From assembly GCF_035582795.1 (NCBI RefSeq), contig NC_134366.1, forward strand, positions 3,888,828-3,952,827: a DNA stretch of 64,000 nt, read 5' to 3'. Below, in pieces: positions 24,347 to 36,640 of the stretch (its first letter is position 1; every line of letters starts with the position of its first letter). Under the pieces are notes generated by a model. The model was not told the DNA's origin. It did no database searches and saw nothing but the letters and a program-made list of their open reading frames with translations. The position numbers were made by a program, and so were the translations under genes. This DNA comes from Mycteria americana (Eukaryota; Chordata; Aves; Ciconiiformes; Ciconiidae).

Positions 24347-26021
24347 ACACGACACGACGACACCCAAAAGAAGAGAGAGGTGCTGTCTGTGCTAGTATAA
24401 AAATCAATGCTTATTCCTGATTTATTCTCCATTTGCTCTTTAAAAATTATGAACCACAATGTGCTTTCATTAAAAAAATGCTTAACAGGCACCTTATTAA
24501 AGGCAACCTGAATTTAGACGTTAAAAACACAGAGACAAAGCCTACAAAGTTTGCCCCACTGCAAGAGGCACGTACAAGCAGGCATCGAGTTTTATTCCAA
24601 GATTCTAGCTAAAATTAAAACATGGACACAAAAGCTGTAATAAAGCTTCTGAAAGCACAACCAAAGTTACAGTATTCAATCCTGTGTTTCCTAAGGGATC
24701 TAGTTAAAGAGCAAAACTAATTCAAACTCTGCAGTGCCCTCCCCTCTCACATATGCACACACACCCCACCTTTTGCCACTCCTTCTCGTCTAGTTTGTGC
24801 ACTGCTATCATTTTTAATTGCTACAGGTATCTTGACAAACAATGGGTAAGCAAAGTCTGTAAGGGGAAAGTTAAGAGTTGGCAGCTGCGTGGGGGAACTT
24901 TTTTGGACTCCAAGCAACCTACACTGTTAAAAATGACAGCGTTTCGTATCCTGCAGGCAAAGAGAGGTCTGCAGCACTGAGAGAGGCATGTCCTCTTATT
25001 CTCTGCATTTTGTGGAGAGACGGTAGTTCAGCTTTTCCATGTAGACAGGGCAAGGGCAAGGTCTTATTTATTGGCTAGCAACAAAATGCAGGATTGTTCT
25101 TCTCCCCAGTTCCTTCTCCCTACATCTAATAAAAATGAACAAGCAGATCAGCTTATTGTATTAAAGTCAAAATAAGCAAAATGTTAACTTGGAAGTCTGC
25201 TGGCAGTTTAAAAGTTAAAATTAATACCTCACTAGTATCAACAGGAAAGTACATCTCTCAGAGTTAGTGCTTCACGTCATCTGGAAGCACTGCTTTATCA
25301 TTCACACGTGATTCAGCTTTTGAAGGTCATCTTACAGCTAAAAGAGCAACGTTTAAGCTTTTTAAATAAACCGTAAATCCCAAGACATAGTTGCATACGG
25401 AATTAATAAACAGACACCAGCATAAAGCAGTATAACCAGATGACACACAAGTCCCGATACCAACATTTTTAAAATTGGCACGTTTTCCTGCAAAGATACA
25501 AATCATTAGTCAGGCGCAATAAAAACCAGCAGGGCTCTGAATTTGATATACAGCTGTGAGATTCCTGTTACTTTAAAGAGAAAATAAATACAGACAGCCA
25601 CAAACGGAGCCAAAGCCCCTGTGTCTACTCGAGGTAATGAAAGCTCTGCACCACCAAGAACACAAACGCTGCAATTCCTCTCCGACACCGCTATCAGTCA
25701 TCAAACCCAAGTAGATACGAGGGAAAACAAGGTAATCCACTTTCACTCCTGATGCACAGCACAAGGCTGAGGAGGGGACAAGGCAGGCAACAAGAGGTGT
25801 TATGAAACGGGAGCAGGAGCGTGCGCACGAAGAAAGAGCAGAAGAAAACGGCGCAGGGAGAGATGAAGAGTAAAACCAAAAAACCCTAACAAAGATTAAA
25901 AGCAAGTGAGATGAAGAACAAATTGTCTTTGCTATAAATCAATCTCATCAAACTACCGTTCCTAAACTGGAAACCTACCCAACCTAAAATATTTTTAGTA
26001 GTCTCATTCCATAGTAAAGCT

Positions 26022-26083
26022 AATTTAAAGCAACAGAAAGCTGAATTTAAAGCAACAGAAAGCTGAATTTAAAGCAACAGAAA
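26022..26083 (+). repeat. 22-bp tandem repeat, about 2.8 copies
   Basis: The unit aatttaaagcaacagaaagc plus tg occurs at 26,022-26,043, 26,044-26,065 and partly at 26,066-26,083, with perfect identity over the shared bases. The identity suggests a recent slippage or duplication. It lies about 1.1 kb inside the donor of the first NKTR coding exon. Confidence 0.95.
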
Positions 26084-26636
26084 ATGTTAAAGCTCCATTC
26101 ACATTAACATTTTTCTCTTCAAAAAAAGTATTCAGAAAAGGCACTGTTAATAACTCAAATAGGGTGTATCTATAAATCTGTTACTATTGCAACTCCTATC
26201 AGGTCACTGAAGCCAGAATTGAAGCTTTCTTTTCAAGTTTTGGTAAAAACTAAAAGCAAGCAAAATGGGTTACAGTTACATTTGAATGCAACTGAAATTT
26301 GAAAATGCAGAGCTAGAAACTCTCATTTCAAAGGCTTTCACAGAAACATTGAAGCAGAAAATGAAAGTGAAAGCATAATGAAGCCATCGCATTTATTCAT
26401 TTTTCTGAGAGACAAATAGTAGCAATATAAAGCACTGAGTATCCGTGAGACAATGAATATGCATCGATTAATTCATGCTCAAAAAGGTGGGTAAGTAAAT
26501 CTGTACGACCATTTTCACAGAGTAGGGAAAACAGAAGAGGGAATCAAGAAGAGCTATTCCAGGATTAAAACTCACAGTCTAGGGGCGATTACACTTCCCA
26601 TTGGGAACATGTGAGTTAAGAGATGGAGTATTTTTT

Positions 26637-26661
26637 TATTGTTGTTATTATTATTATTTTT
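26637..26661 (+). repeat. (TTA/TTG)n microsatellite
   Basis: Short imperfect trinucleotide tract of TTA with two TTG units, directly before an old CR1 tail. Confidence 0.8.
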
Positions 26662-26689
26662 AAACAGGCCACCTGGTCAATTCTTCATT

Positions 26690-26795
26690 TACATTCAGGA
26701 GACTCAATTTGAGCAGGGGGAGGAAAGGTTGAGATCAGATGATCTCCTCAGGTCCCTTTCCCATTTTAATTACTGTATGATTAAAAATACTTCTA
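26690..26795 (+). mobile_element. Old CR1 3'-end fragment
   Basis: The phrase gatgatctcctcaggtccct followed by ttccc...aattactgtatgatt matches the 3' end of older CR1 subfamilies ('agatgatctcctgaggtcccttccaacc ... ttctatgatt', remembered). It lies in plus orientation, is strongly diverged and has no coding remnant. The 5' boundary is uncertain. Confidence 0.6.
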
Positions 26796-27149
26796 GGAGT
26801 ACCTCTTCTGTTTCCTCACAACTTGCCCAAATTTTCCATAGTTTATACAACTGTATAATACATAACCAGAGAGCACTTATAACGCACAATGCTTTTTATC
26901 TTCAGAATAGTGTGTGTTAGCCTTACCGAACCCATGTATGCAAATAAAAATCAATTTCAAAGGAGAATAAAAAGCATCCAGCACCCCAGCAAACACCAGA
27001 AGTTACTAAAAACTAACTCAGAAATAACCCATCAATGGCCAAACTCATCGCTAACGCCTCGAGTCAATCAGTAAGGCAAAAATGTGGCAAAAACCAACCC
27101 CAAACACAACACTTGAGACGAACACTCGTGTCAGAGACGCCAGCCTTAC

Positions 27150-27230
27150 CTGGTTCCCGGTTGATTTCTATCTCGAAGAAGCACTGGGGCCGGTCCTGCA
27201 CCCCCATGGCCGCGGGCAGCCCCTCGCCAC
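27150..27230 (-). CDS. NKTR: NKTR start-codon exon (coding part 27,150-27,207)
   Basis: Minus-strand exon with acceptor TGTCCAG (AG at 27,232-27,231) and donor CAG|GTAAGG (intron starts at 27,149). The ATG is at 27,207-27,205 in good Kozak context (GCGGCCATGG). It encodes MGVQDRPQCFFEIEINREP and the first base of a Val codon, aligning with the known NKTR N-terminus (MGAQDRPQCHFDIEINREPV in mammals, from memory). The 23 nt before the ATG are 5' UTR. The exon lies in the CpG island. With the four downstream exons the coding length is 374 nt and every junction is in phase, so about 125 residues are readable. Confidence 0.95.
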
Positions 27231-27639
27231 CTGGACACAAAGAAGAGGCGCCCTGGGGAGCAGCCGCGCACCGCCGGATCCCGCCCCTCGGCCCCCCCGG
27301 CCGGGCTCCTCACGCCCGCTCTCCCTCCCTTCCTGCCTCCCTTCCTCCCTCCCCACCGAGGGGTAAAATGACACCGCCGCAGCGCTGCCAGAAACTCAAG
27401 GCGACACCTTCCCGCCCTCCGCCCCGGCCCCAACCCCCGGCGGAGGGGGCCGCGGGTGCGTGAGGGCCGGCGGCGGGGCTGCGGGAGGAGGCCGGCGGGG
27501 GAAATTCACCCTGAGGAGAATTTGTTCCTCTCACAAACAGCCGATGTGGGGAGGAGGAAGGGGGATGGGGGGGGGGGGGGGGAAGCCCCGTCAGCGCTGC
27601 CCGCCCTGCCCATCCCCTTCCCCCGGGCCGCGGCCTTAC
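27231..27639 (-). other. NKTR: NKTR 5' UTR intron
   Basis: Inferred 409-bp GC-rich intron between the non-coding exon and the start-codon exon. Its donor is GTAAGG at 27,639 and its acceptor TCCAG at 27,231. It contains the 16-G run on the plus strand (C on the transcribed sense). Confidence 0.65.
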
Positions 27640-27750
27640 CTGGCAGCTCCGGCGCTTTGTTCCCTCGCCGCGCCGCGCCGCTCCCCCTCAGCCCCCCCTA
27701 CCCCCACCCCCCCGCCAGGCGGCGCCGCCGGCCCCGAGCGCCATTAACCG
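27640..27750 (-). other. NKTR: NKTR non-coding first exon (5' limit approximate)
   Basis: Read on the minus strand, GGAGCTGCCAG|GTAAGG at 27,640/27,639 is a consensus splice donor in the core of the CpG island, upstream of the ATG exon that begins with a good acceptor. Mammalian NKTR also starts with a non-coding exon (remembered). The transcription start cannot be read from sequence; 27,750 is a guess based on GC boxes just upstream. Confidence 0.6.
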
Positions 27751-30004
27751 ACGGCCTCAATGGCCCGCCCCGCCCCGCCGCGGCGCGGCGCGGCCCCGCC
27801 CCCCGCGCCGGGCCCCGCCCCGCCTCCCCCGCCGCGCCCCGCCCCTCCGCGCCCCGCTCTCCCGTCGCCCGCCCGCGCTGTGAGGGGACGCGGAGGGGGA
27901 GCGGCGGGAGCGGGTTCCGAGCCTCAGGGCCGGGAGGTCCGCTCCCTGCTGAGCGCGGCGGCAGGAACCTCCCCCGTCCCCTTGCCGTGGAGGAAGGTGC
28001 TTTACAGAATAAATAACATCGTGAGCCCCCGTAAGGGGGGCATCCCCCCCTCAGCGCCCTGACCCCGAGCCATCATGCCCGTGCAGGGCTGTGGAGCTGA
28101 GGGACACACACCCCCTCCCCCCCGCCCCCCCCCCCGGTGCTTCACCCCTTTAATTTGAGAAGCCTGAGCGGTTTGCAGAGGTGTCTCCCTCTGAAGGGAA
28201 AATATTTTTGCGAGCACAACAAAACCTCGGAAGGTTTTGTATGGGGAAACGTTCGCTGCGACGTATTCGTCAGGGCTGTGGTAGGACTGCTCTGGTTCTC
28301 CTTCGCCATGAAAACAAGGCCGCTCCTGGGGCCAGCCTGGGATGATCCTGTCCCTTGCTGAGCCTCGGCCCTGCGTAAACTTATCCAGCCATGGCTTAGG
28401 TGCCCAAGAAAATTTAAACCAAAGAAATTTTAATTATTGCAGCAGGCCATAGGTTATTTTTTCTGAGTTTGGGATGTTGGACCATCCCAGAGTGTGTTCG
28501 TGGTAACTTTAGCAATTGAAATGTCAAAACTGTTCAGGAAGAAGTATTAAATCTATAAATCCTCATCCTACTACATCCTTCAGGCCAAGTGACTTCACGA
28601 TGAGGACGTCCAGCAGCTTAAAACAGCTTTTTGTGTAGCCCCTCATATTAAATCATACTGTCCTGTAGCAGTAACTTTGTTCTCATCTGTACAGAAATGG
28701 GTTTTCTGGGAAGGCAGAGGAAGGCAGCACCGCTAGCATGGTATACACCCTGCATACGCTCTGCCATCCCTACAGCCCTTACATAGTCTCCAGCTAAACC
28801 ACAGCCTCACCACTTGGTGCAAAAAAATGCCTTTTATTACTTCCAGAAAGAAGTTTTGTCTCTTTCTAAGCAGTGAGGACAATCTTACTCAGTCCTCACC
28901 ACCTGAGAAGCAAACCATTTCTGAATGCTTTCCAAAAGTTGTACAAACCAGAACTCATTGCAGTAATTTTACCTGGCAGGAGTATCTGTGGTTACGTCCT
29001 TGTCTGAGGAGAAATTGAGAGGTCTTAGATTAAAAAAAATGTGCTGATAATAAAGAGTAGCAATACTAAAATCAAAGTATACTTTAGAAGTTAGGAATGC
29101 CGCAAAGTGGGATTGTTTTAGATGTAATTTATCTCTAGCTTTAATGGCTGCTGTCACTACAGTATTTGAGCATCTCATGAAGTTTTAACAGCCAGATTCT
29201 GTCATTCTTTATTATGTCTAATAACAATGTGATTGTCCCTCAGGAAGCCTGTCTTTGGAGCTGTCACATAGGTTTGCTGGTCCTTTGGGGATATTTGCAT
29301 GGTAGGCTATCACACAATGTGAAAAAATGTAGCGCAGTCTGGCCCTAAATTATTTAGCTGTGAAATGCTCTTGTAAAGCAGAAGGGTATTATTTGCCTCA
29401 CTTTAAAATGGTAAACTGAGAAACAAAGCTGTGAGAAATTGAGTTAAAGTAAGTCCAAAGAAATTCCTTTCTGAAATTAAAATTTGAAAACACATCTCCT
29501 TGATTTCCTTAATCTTCCCAAACAATAAGTGTCATATGCTTGGGTTTTTATGGGTTTGGGTTTTTTTTCTTCCTGAGCTGAAATGAACTATTAAATCCCT
29601 TTTACCTGCAGTCTCTTGCTTTTCTGTTTTCAGAAACGTGAACTTGCTAAAGGCAGATGAACAAAGAAATAAGCCAAAGACTCAAAAAAAGACATGGAAA
29701 TGTGCTACTGGCTCTTCATGCAAGTAGAAAAGATTGTTAGCAATAAAAAAAAGTTAATTTCAAGCCCTGATTATTTTAATAAAGAAGCAAATTAGAAAGA
29801 AGTTCTGATCCCCTGGGAGATAAGCTCTTAAGATCATCTCTAGCACTAGAACTGATAAATATGCAGCTTGGTGGAAGAAAGATATACCCCAAAAAAAAGT
29901 TTCCAGAGCACATCTGAGGCTAGTCTTTTGAAACATGAAACATTTAGTTACAAAGGAAGATTTTTCCTAGTGTTCCTATCTGGGAACTGCTGCAGATGCT
30001 GTTC

Positions 30005-30085
30005 TGGTAACATCCTGTGCCCATTGAAACCAGTGACAAAGTCCCCATTGATTTCAGTGACTTTGGATGTAGGCTGTTTGAGGGG
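30005..30085 (+). repeat. Diverged old interspersed repeat fragment
   Basis: The paired phrases cccattgaaaccagtgacaa and ccccattgatttcagtgact, followed by ttggatgtaggc, match a pattern I recall from a widespread ancient reptile/bird repeat ('cccattgaagtcaatgacaaaactcccattgacttcagtg ... ggatcaggcc'). The family is not assigned. Confidence 0.45.
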
Positions 30086-33000
30086 GATTAAGGTCTGCGT
30101 GGCAAAGCAGTATAGATATGAATAAATGCTTCTGTATAATACTAGTTTTTGATAAGCCATAAATTTGTGAAACGCCCCCTTTTATAGGCTAAAATTTTCC
30201 CGGCTATGTTCCAATCCTATAGACAACTTTTGCATGCACTAAAATCAGCGGACCCAACTTTATCCTACCTAAAATCAACTTCAGAGATTTCTTAGCGGTA
30301 CATTTTATGCCCAGGAATTCCTGTTAACAAATCTTGGCTAAAAGTTGCATTCTTTTCTGAGATAGAGCGTGCTTGGCTACAGGAGTTTGAAAAGTAGGAG
30401 GGTGCAAAAGCCATTGCTGAAGAGTTACGCAACCTACGTGCACATCAGGGTAAAACTGCTTAAATTAGGACACAGTCTTTATTTTCCAAAGTGATTGCCC
30501 TAATAATTATTAGTCTACGTGTGGCCATGGAAGCTCAAACTAACTAGCTTTTGTTTAGGTATTTACAGAGGCTTTTCCTTATCTTTTTGCAAATTCCATA
30601 CACAGAACCTGAGTCTGAAATTGAAAACAAGTCTTTTTCTGAGCAACAAGTCGTTGGCCAGTTCTTTCTCATGCTATTTTAGATGTTGCCATTGCGGTTA
30701 CATTTTATTTGTCAACTGCAATACTATACAGGGCCTAGGGTCTGAAAAACCTCTGGTCTGCTCCTTGTGTGCTGAATATTTTCTTACCTAATTTGCGATT
30801 TGCACGCACATTAATTCGGTAAGGAGGAGAAGGAATTTTCAACATAGCTTTTCATTATCTGGGGCGTTTTGGTTGGGGGGGGGGGCGGTGCTCAAAATAC
30901 TTCTGTGAGACAAATTTATGGCTGCTTAGTTGAGATCTCGCTCTGTAGCCACTCTGCGCAGATTCTCCTCTGGTGTGAACGGATGCAAAGTGTTGACACC
31001 AGGAGAAGGAGTGACTCAGAGCTGTTCACGAGGGTCACTGAAGTTTTCAACATTGAGAGATGGTGGATAAAAGAGCCAGAAATTTCTACAGTTAAATTTA
31101 AAAACTTGTGTTACTGAAGAACAGACGAGCACCTGAAGTGTTTCCTTCAATCATTCCGTCATGCAAAACCATTTCTTTGGTATTTTTTCTGAAGAATAAA
31201 TGTTGCAGACCAGAATAACTGAAAAAGGGCTTTAATTATGAAAAGCCTCACTGCTGAGCAAACACGAAGTTAAAAGTGAAAAGCCGACAAGCAGTTATCT
31301 GTTAAGCAAACTTAAACAGCGAAAAGGTGCTTAATTAAAAAATACCCATGTCAGCATTTGAGCGTGGAGTTTAGCATGTTAAAGGGAAGTAAATAGCTTG
31401 GAGATAAGTAATAAACAGTAAAATCTGTCAGCTCTAGGCTGCTGATGAAAATCCACACCATTTCAGTAACATCTGACATTTTTCCACGCGTTGAATGCCA
31501 AGATGTTGCAGATCTGTGCATGGCTAGCAAGAAGCTCCTGTCCACATTACCAAAAACATTAAAAACTCTGGGCTTTCACAGAGCCTTGGAAGCAGTTAAT
31601 GGTTCCTATTTTGACAGGACTGAGTAAACCGGGAACTAAAGGACGCAGAGAGGAGAATGTTCCGAGCGCAGCAGGGGATTTGGGGGCTTAGGCAGGTAAG
31701 ACTATCACTAGTGCCTGCCTTCGGCAGTGGCTTTCCCATTTGGCACCGTGCATGAACAGCTACTCAAAGAGCCTGTGAAGGTTACTCCAGCAACAATCTG
31801 TTACCCTTCGCCTGCCCCAGAGTCCAACGCATGAGCGGTCCAGCAAGCCTGCCCGTAGAAATGGAAAGCCGGATCTTTTGAAATCACTCTATCACTGAAT
31901 GTGAACATTAGGTAAAAGTACAGAAAGATTGTATTTACTGTTATTAACATACTAACAATGTCATTAATAACTTCATAGAGACAGGGGCACAGAAGTAAAA
32001 TAAAACCAGATTATAGCCACCCATATGCTGAGCCAGCTCCAATAAATTTCCCTCTCTTTTGCTCCCTGACAAATTCTTAGGTGCTCCCTGACAAGCTCTT
32101 AGGACACTTACACAGCTGTCCCATAGCTGAAATTCATGTCTCAAGCAAAACTTCTGTCATAGGACTTGCTTTTGCTGGAAAGGAGCATTGCTGTGGGGAC
32201 ACACGTATCCTGGACAGGTTATAGGGATATTTGTAAACTCAAACACCCAAACAGTCCCTGCAGTTCTCTTCACTCACGCTTCCCTTTCCCCAGGGATTTC
32301 CTGTGAACCGTAACCCAATTAGTACCTAAACCATCAACACACTTCCTAAAGGATTACTGAGCTTTCCCCCATCCTGCCCTGAAGCTTTAGGGGTTGTTTC
32401 CGTCCCTGGCTTGAGCCGGTGGAGCCATCTGCTATCCAGGCAGTAAACAGAATTTGTTAATGACTGCCTCAGTGTGGTAGAAATATAAGCAAACCATTAA
32501 TCCATTATGTGGTAAATTGCTTAATGAGGCAGGGTATATTCCTGTACATATAGCTTCTTTAGGCCCTGACACCCGTATTTCATGTGAACTACTATACGGG
32601 ACTTTAAATGGACACGATGTATACAGATTATTACCAGCAGCTTGCTGAGACTAGAAATAAAGTTGGCCAGTCGCTGAGAGGCAGGTCAGGGCTGGGAGAC
32701 TTGGGCTCTCCTCCTCTCCCTGGATAAACAAACAGCTTCAGTCTCTCTGGCTGATACGGCATAAATCTCAACAGTGCCAACATCTCATCCAGAAAGCATT
32801 CAAAAGCAAATGCTGTCAAGAAACCTGAAGATGAGTGAGTTCAGAAGCTGGAACATCATTTAATGTAGTTTTCTGTGTAATTCTCCAGCTGCTCCAGACT
32901 GATTCCTACCTCCACAATCTTCCCATCTACCTAGCTGCTTATTTGCTCCCCTTCATTAGTAACTGAGTTCTCCCCAAATAATTTTACAAAAATATCTCCA

Positions 33001-33111
33001 TTTCACTCTTCTTTCACTGCTTGTAGAGTAAGAGGTTGATGATTTTATATTTCCTTAACCAATAAATGCCAGGTGTCTGACGTGCGGGTTGGTGTATTGC
33101 GTAGGTCTCAA

Positions 33112-33180
33112 AATCACATTTGGCCTGATCCAAACCCCAGTGCAATTAATTTTTCTTCCATTTACTTCAGGGGGTTATAA
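33112..33180 (-). repeat. Diverged old interspersed repeat fragment
   Basis: The sequence ttggcctgatccaaacccca followed about 40 bases later by ccatttacttcaggggg looks like the same ancient dispersed repeat as at about 30.0 kb, in the other orientation. Assignment is from remembered pattern only. Confidence 0.4.
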
Positions 33181-33895
33181 CTCAGGGCTATTGAAAGAAA
33201 ATGAAGTCTTGCTAGTAATCAAAACTATTCTTTATCCAAAGGATGAAGCCTACTTCATATCAGACTTGATTTGATATGAATTCAATTCAATCAACCCATT
33301 CAATAATACTCAAATTAGGTCAAAAAAAAGAGATTCTTTTATACAGCGTGTAATTAATCGGTGAAACTTGGTGCCACAGCAAAGTGCAGAGGTTAATGAG
33401 ACGACGTCTGGTTTTGCACGTGGAGTCTTGTGTGGAAACCGGTGAGTGGGCCACGCTACGTAACAGCAACACAAGTGAATTTTTACCCTCACAATAAAAT
33501 CAGACTGTTTGTGTTACCGTGTTCTTGCAGTCTCCCATCTGTTTCTCCGTGCCTGTTGTCTCTCGTCTTGTATTACAGTATGAGCTCTTGGAATGGATGA
33601 CAACAAAGGTCTTTTGGTAGGTACTTTGACAACCTGTATCGGTCTTATGTCAGTAAAAGAAATAAGGCAATTCTGCCTAAAAACCTACCCTTATTCAGAA
33701 GTGACACTGAGGTAGGGATTAGAAATAAAAAATGGTACTGCACAAGTAGAAAAAAAAGGAAAAATACATATTGCTAACTGACCCTGTAAGAAGCTTGGTA
33801 TGAAATGTAATATCCCCAGGATCACTCTGATTCAAACTAATATTTAATTAATAGCTTTTTGAGGGGAAAATGGCACAATGATTCCCTTTCCCTAG

Positions 33896-33926
33896 TTTTT
33901 CTTTCTTTCTTTCTTTCTTTTTTTCT
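33896..33926 (+). repeat. (TTTC)n microsatellite
   Basis: About six tandem CTTT units with a T-rich end. A simple sequence in intergenic DNA. Confidence 0.9.
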
Positions 33927-36394
33927 CTAAAGTTTAGTTTACCTTTTTCCTTTGCATTAAAGATGTCTAAACCCCAGCTCAACGTTCTCCCTAAGCACCA
34001 TCTGAGAACGCTCCGTTATGCAGCACAGTATGCTTGAAATGCTTGAAACTGAGTCAGCTCAGGTACTTCAGAGCTTGTTAGTTTTAGCTCAGACAGTTTG
34101 GACAGCTCTGCACCATGGTTGCCAGCACCCTGGCTTGCAGGAGGGTTTGTTAATTCAGCTGCGATGCAAATGTACGCAGCCAAGCGGAGGTTCAGGGCAG
34201 TGCCTGTGTTGGGGACCATGGAGCAGAGATCTCAGAGTAGCGGTGCAGACCAGTCTACCACCAGCAGAGATTCAGCGGAGACAATTTGCTGTGCTGAGCC
34301 AGAAATGACTTCACGTAGCGCTGGTGGGACACCTTGTCCCTGTCCTCCTAAACTTACTGTTTCCAGGAGTGTGACACGTGGCACAGAGATGCTTGAGCTG
34401 GTTCCAGGCAAAACCAGCTGAGCTCTGGCAGGGGTTTACTAGCCCAGGCTCAGCACCGTTTCAAGGCAACTGCATCGCTCCTAGACCCAAACTGGCCTCA
34501 GAACAAGTACAGCTCCATTTGTATGCACTGCCATTCCTGAACCAGTAAATCATATTGAAGCCAAGCTGACTCCGCACAAAGCCATCTCAGGTACATCTAA
34601 TTCCAGACAGCTGGCAGTGCTTTAAAAATAAAGAATTCAAGTCACAATGCAAAGGTAACTGGGTGAAATGTAGCGGTCCCTGCGATCTAGGCGGTCAAAT
34701 TAATTGATACAGCACTTTGTTCTGGTGTTAAATCTGTGAACCTGAGGCTCCAAAGCAGAGCGATGATAATAGCAAGAACGGTGCCAATAAGGAAAAAAGC
34801 CAAGTGGTTGGCAGAGCCGTGGCTGCAGCAAGGTGAGTAATTCTCAATAGATCAGAGCAGGCAAAAGGGAACAGTTACCTACCCCTGAAACTGGGGGAAG
34901 AACGGAGAATCCTGGTAACGAAAGAGGACGCAGAGAAATTCGGGCTTGTGGATACGAGCAGAATCATTGGGATGAGGGAGAGGGACAGATTCACGCAGGG
35001 AGTTCCTGCAGAGAAGTGGGAGGTTTCTATAGGAGGAACTTGCTGGGGAATGAAGGATTGCCAGAAGTCCTCGACTGGCACAGTGAGTTTAGAGAAGAAT
35101 ATTAATAAAATATGCCGTGCCTCCTGGTAACAGCATTAGTAATAACCATCAAGATAAATTTTAATGCTGATATAAATAAAGCTATACGCAATTATGATCA
35201 TCTAAGGTCAGGAAGATATTATTTTTCTGGGTTGAACGATTAAGTGCATTGTGTGCACTTACGGACAGAGAAGGTTGGAAGGGGAGGATTTATAGTGTCT
35301 TCTGAAAGATTCAATACTGACCACTGTCACAGACAGGATACTACATCGATCTGTTTGGGAATGACAATTTCTCTTTTCTACAACAACCGCAAAATATTTG
35401 TGCTGGGAATTCAGAAGCTTTGGCTTCACTTTATTTGACACGAAAAGATCTTGGTGGACAGAGATAGATAAAACTGCCAGCGTGATCTAGTCAGAATCTT
35501 GTTTATGCCTCCGCATAGGAAGGGTTTGTCTTATGATAAGGCAGGAGCTTAAAGTAAAACCTGAATGTAAACATATAAATAAAACAGTTTGGTATTTCCT
35601 TTTGAGTCTAAATTCTAGCTCCCAAAATATAAATAAAACAGCTTGCTATTTACTCTAGCTCCCACTTGCAATGCAGGCTAGAATGCCCTAGGTTTGTTCT
35701 AGTTTAGCGGCATGCTAATAATGGCAGATATACCATCAGTTGCGCTGGCTTATTCGTTTAATGGATTGCAATTGTTGCTATAAACAAATAGTAATTGCTT
35801 GGGATTTAAAATACACTGTAATTGCACTTTTAACATTGAACTTCTGTGATATTAAGACAGTAATTGCGGCACCTTTCAGTTCGATCGGTTTAAAATACAG
35901 GAGCAAGGGCAGTTTTGCAATGAAGACCGAGAGAAATAGGAGAATGCCTCGAGTCAGGGAGCAGCTAGCCTCCGGTCCTGCTCCCCTGACAGCGCACAAC
36001 AAAACTTCCCTCCCAATGCAAGAGATTAGGACTGGCCACGTACGAAACCACACAGAGATTTCCAGTATGGAGCCTTCAACTTTCTGCACATAAATCAAGA
36101 CTTCTCTTGGTATAACCAGAGCGGATTTGCTGGCAGGGGGAAAAGAGGGAAGAGGAGAAGGCTATTAATCCTGATGCCCACTTTGCACGATGGTGAGGCT
36201 GCCAACCCTGTCCCACTCCATGGCTCAAGCTGCAGCAAAAGTACAGGCAGAAATCTCCCCGAGCCCTAACCTTTCCAAACCTAGGCTCAGCCTAGGTTTT
36301 ATGTGAGTAAATAGCCTTTGCCCTACACCCTTTGCTCTGATACATTTAAGTATCCATCCTTCTAACTTTATGCACTGAACTGAACTCTCATCTC

Positions 36395-36640
36395 ACAGAA
36401 TCACAGAATCACAGAATCGTATAGGTTGGAAAAGACCTTTAAGATCATCGAGTCCAACCATAAACCTAACACTGCCAAAAACCACCACTACACCATGTCT
36501 CTAAGTACCTCATCCAAACGTCCTTTAAATACCTCCAGGGATGGCGACTCAACCACTTCCCTGGGCAGTCTGTTCCAATGCTTGATAACCCTCTCGGTGA
36601 AGAAAAATTTCCTAATATCCAGTCTAATCTCATAGTAAGG
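36395..36640 (-). mobile_element. CR1 3'-end fragment, minus orientation
   Basis: The plus-strand text starts with three copies of the CR1 terminal repeat read in reverse (cacagaat repeated at 36,395-36,418). The conserved 3' untranslated block follows (ggttggaaaagacctttaag, gagtccaacc). Read on the minus strand the remaining part encodes the last residues of the CR1 protein ([20 protein letters not shown] and [19 protein letters not shown]). The 5' limit is approximate. It is a severely 5'-truncated insertion, as is usual for CR1. Confidence 0.95.

Larger units (their letters stand above)
16566..27149 (-). other. NKTR: NKTR intron 1 of the coding region (10.6 kb)
   Basis: Largest intron seen in this gene, from donor GTAAGG at 27,149 to the acceptor at 16,566. 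It contains a CR1 copy (21,570-23,810), an old CR1 tail (about 26,690-26,795), a 22-bp tandem repeat (26,022-26,083), long homopolymers (12 C at 16,951; 19 A at 24,007; 17 G at 24,330) and a possible CTCF site at 17,631-17,645. I recognised no exon or RNA gene in it. Confidence 0.8.
27170..28000. promoter_or_regulatory. NKTR: CpG island, NKTR promoter region
   Basis: Very GC-rich and CpG-dense stretch, in sharp contrast to the AT-rich flanks. It contains the NKTR start-codon exon, the probable non-coding first exon and several GC boxes (for example cccgccccgccgcg near 27,768-27,781 and cggccccgccccc near 27,791). No TATA box was seen, which fits a dispersed-start housekeeping promoter. Because the island extends on the far side of exon 1, divergent transcription is possible, but no plus-strand gene could be recognised there. 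A 16-G run sits at 27,567-27,582. Confidence 0.85.
28001..36394. other. Intergenic, NKTR-SEC22C interval, left part
   Basis: I recognise no gene here. The content is moderately AT-rich unique sequence. It includes a C-rich run at about 28,117-28,136, an 11-G run at 30,875-30,885, a (TTTC)n tract at about 33,896-33,926 and diverged old repeats at about 30,005-30,085 and 33,112-33,180. Open frames are all short and without familiar motifs. Confidence 0.6.

Noticed and set aside
27456-28016. 186-codon plus-strand open frame in the NKTR CpG island
   Set aside because: GC-rich sequence is poor in stop codons. The translation is low-complexity Pro/Arg/Ala and lies antisense to the NKTR first exon.
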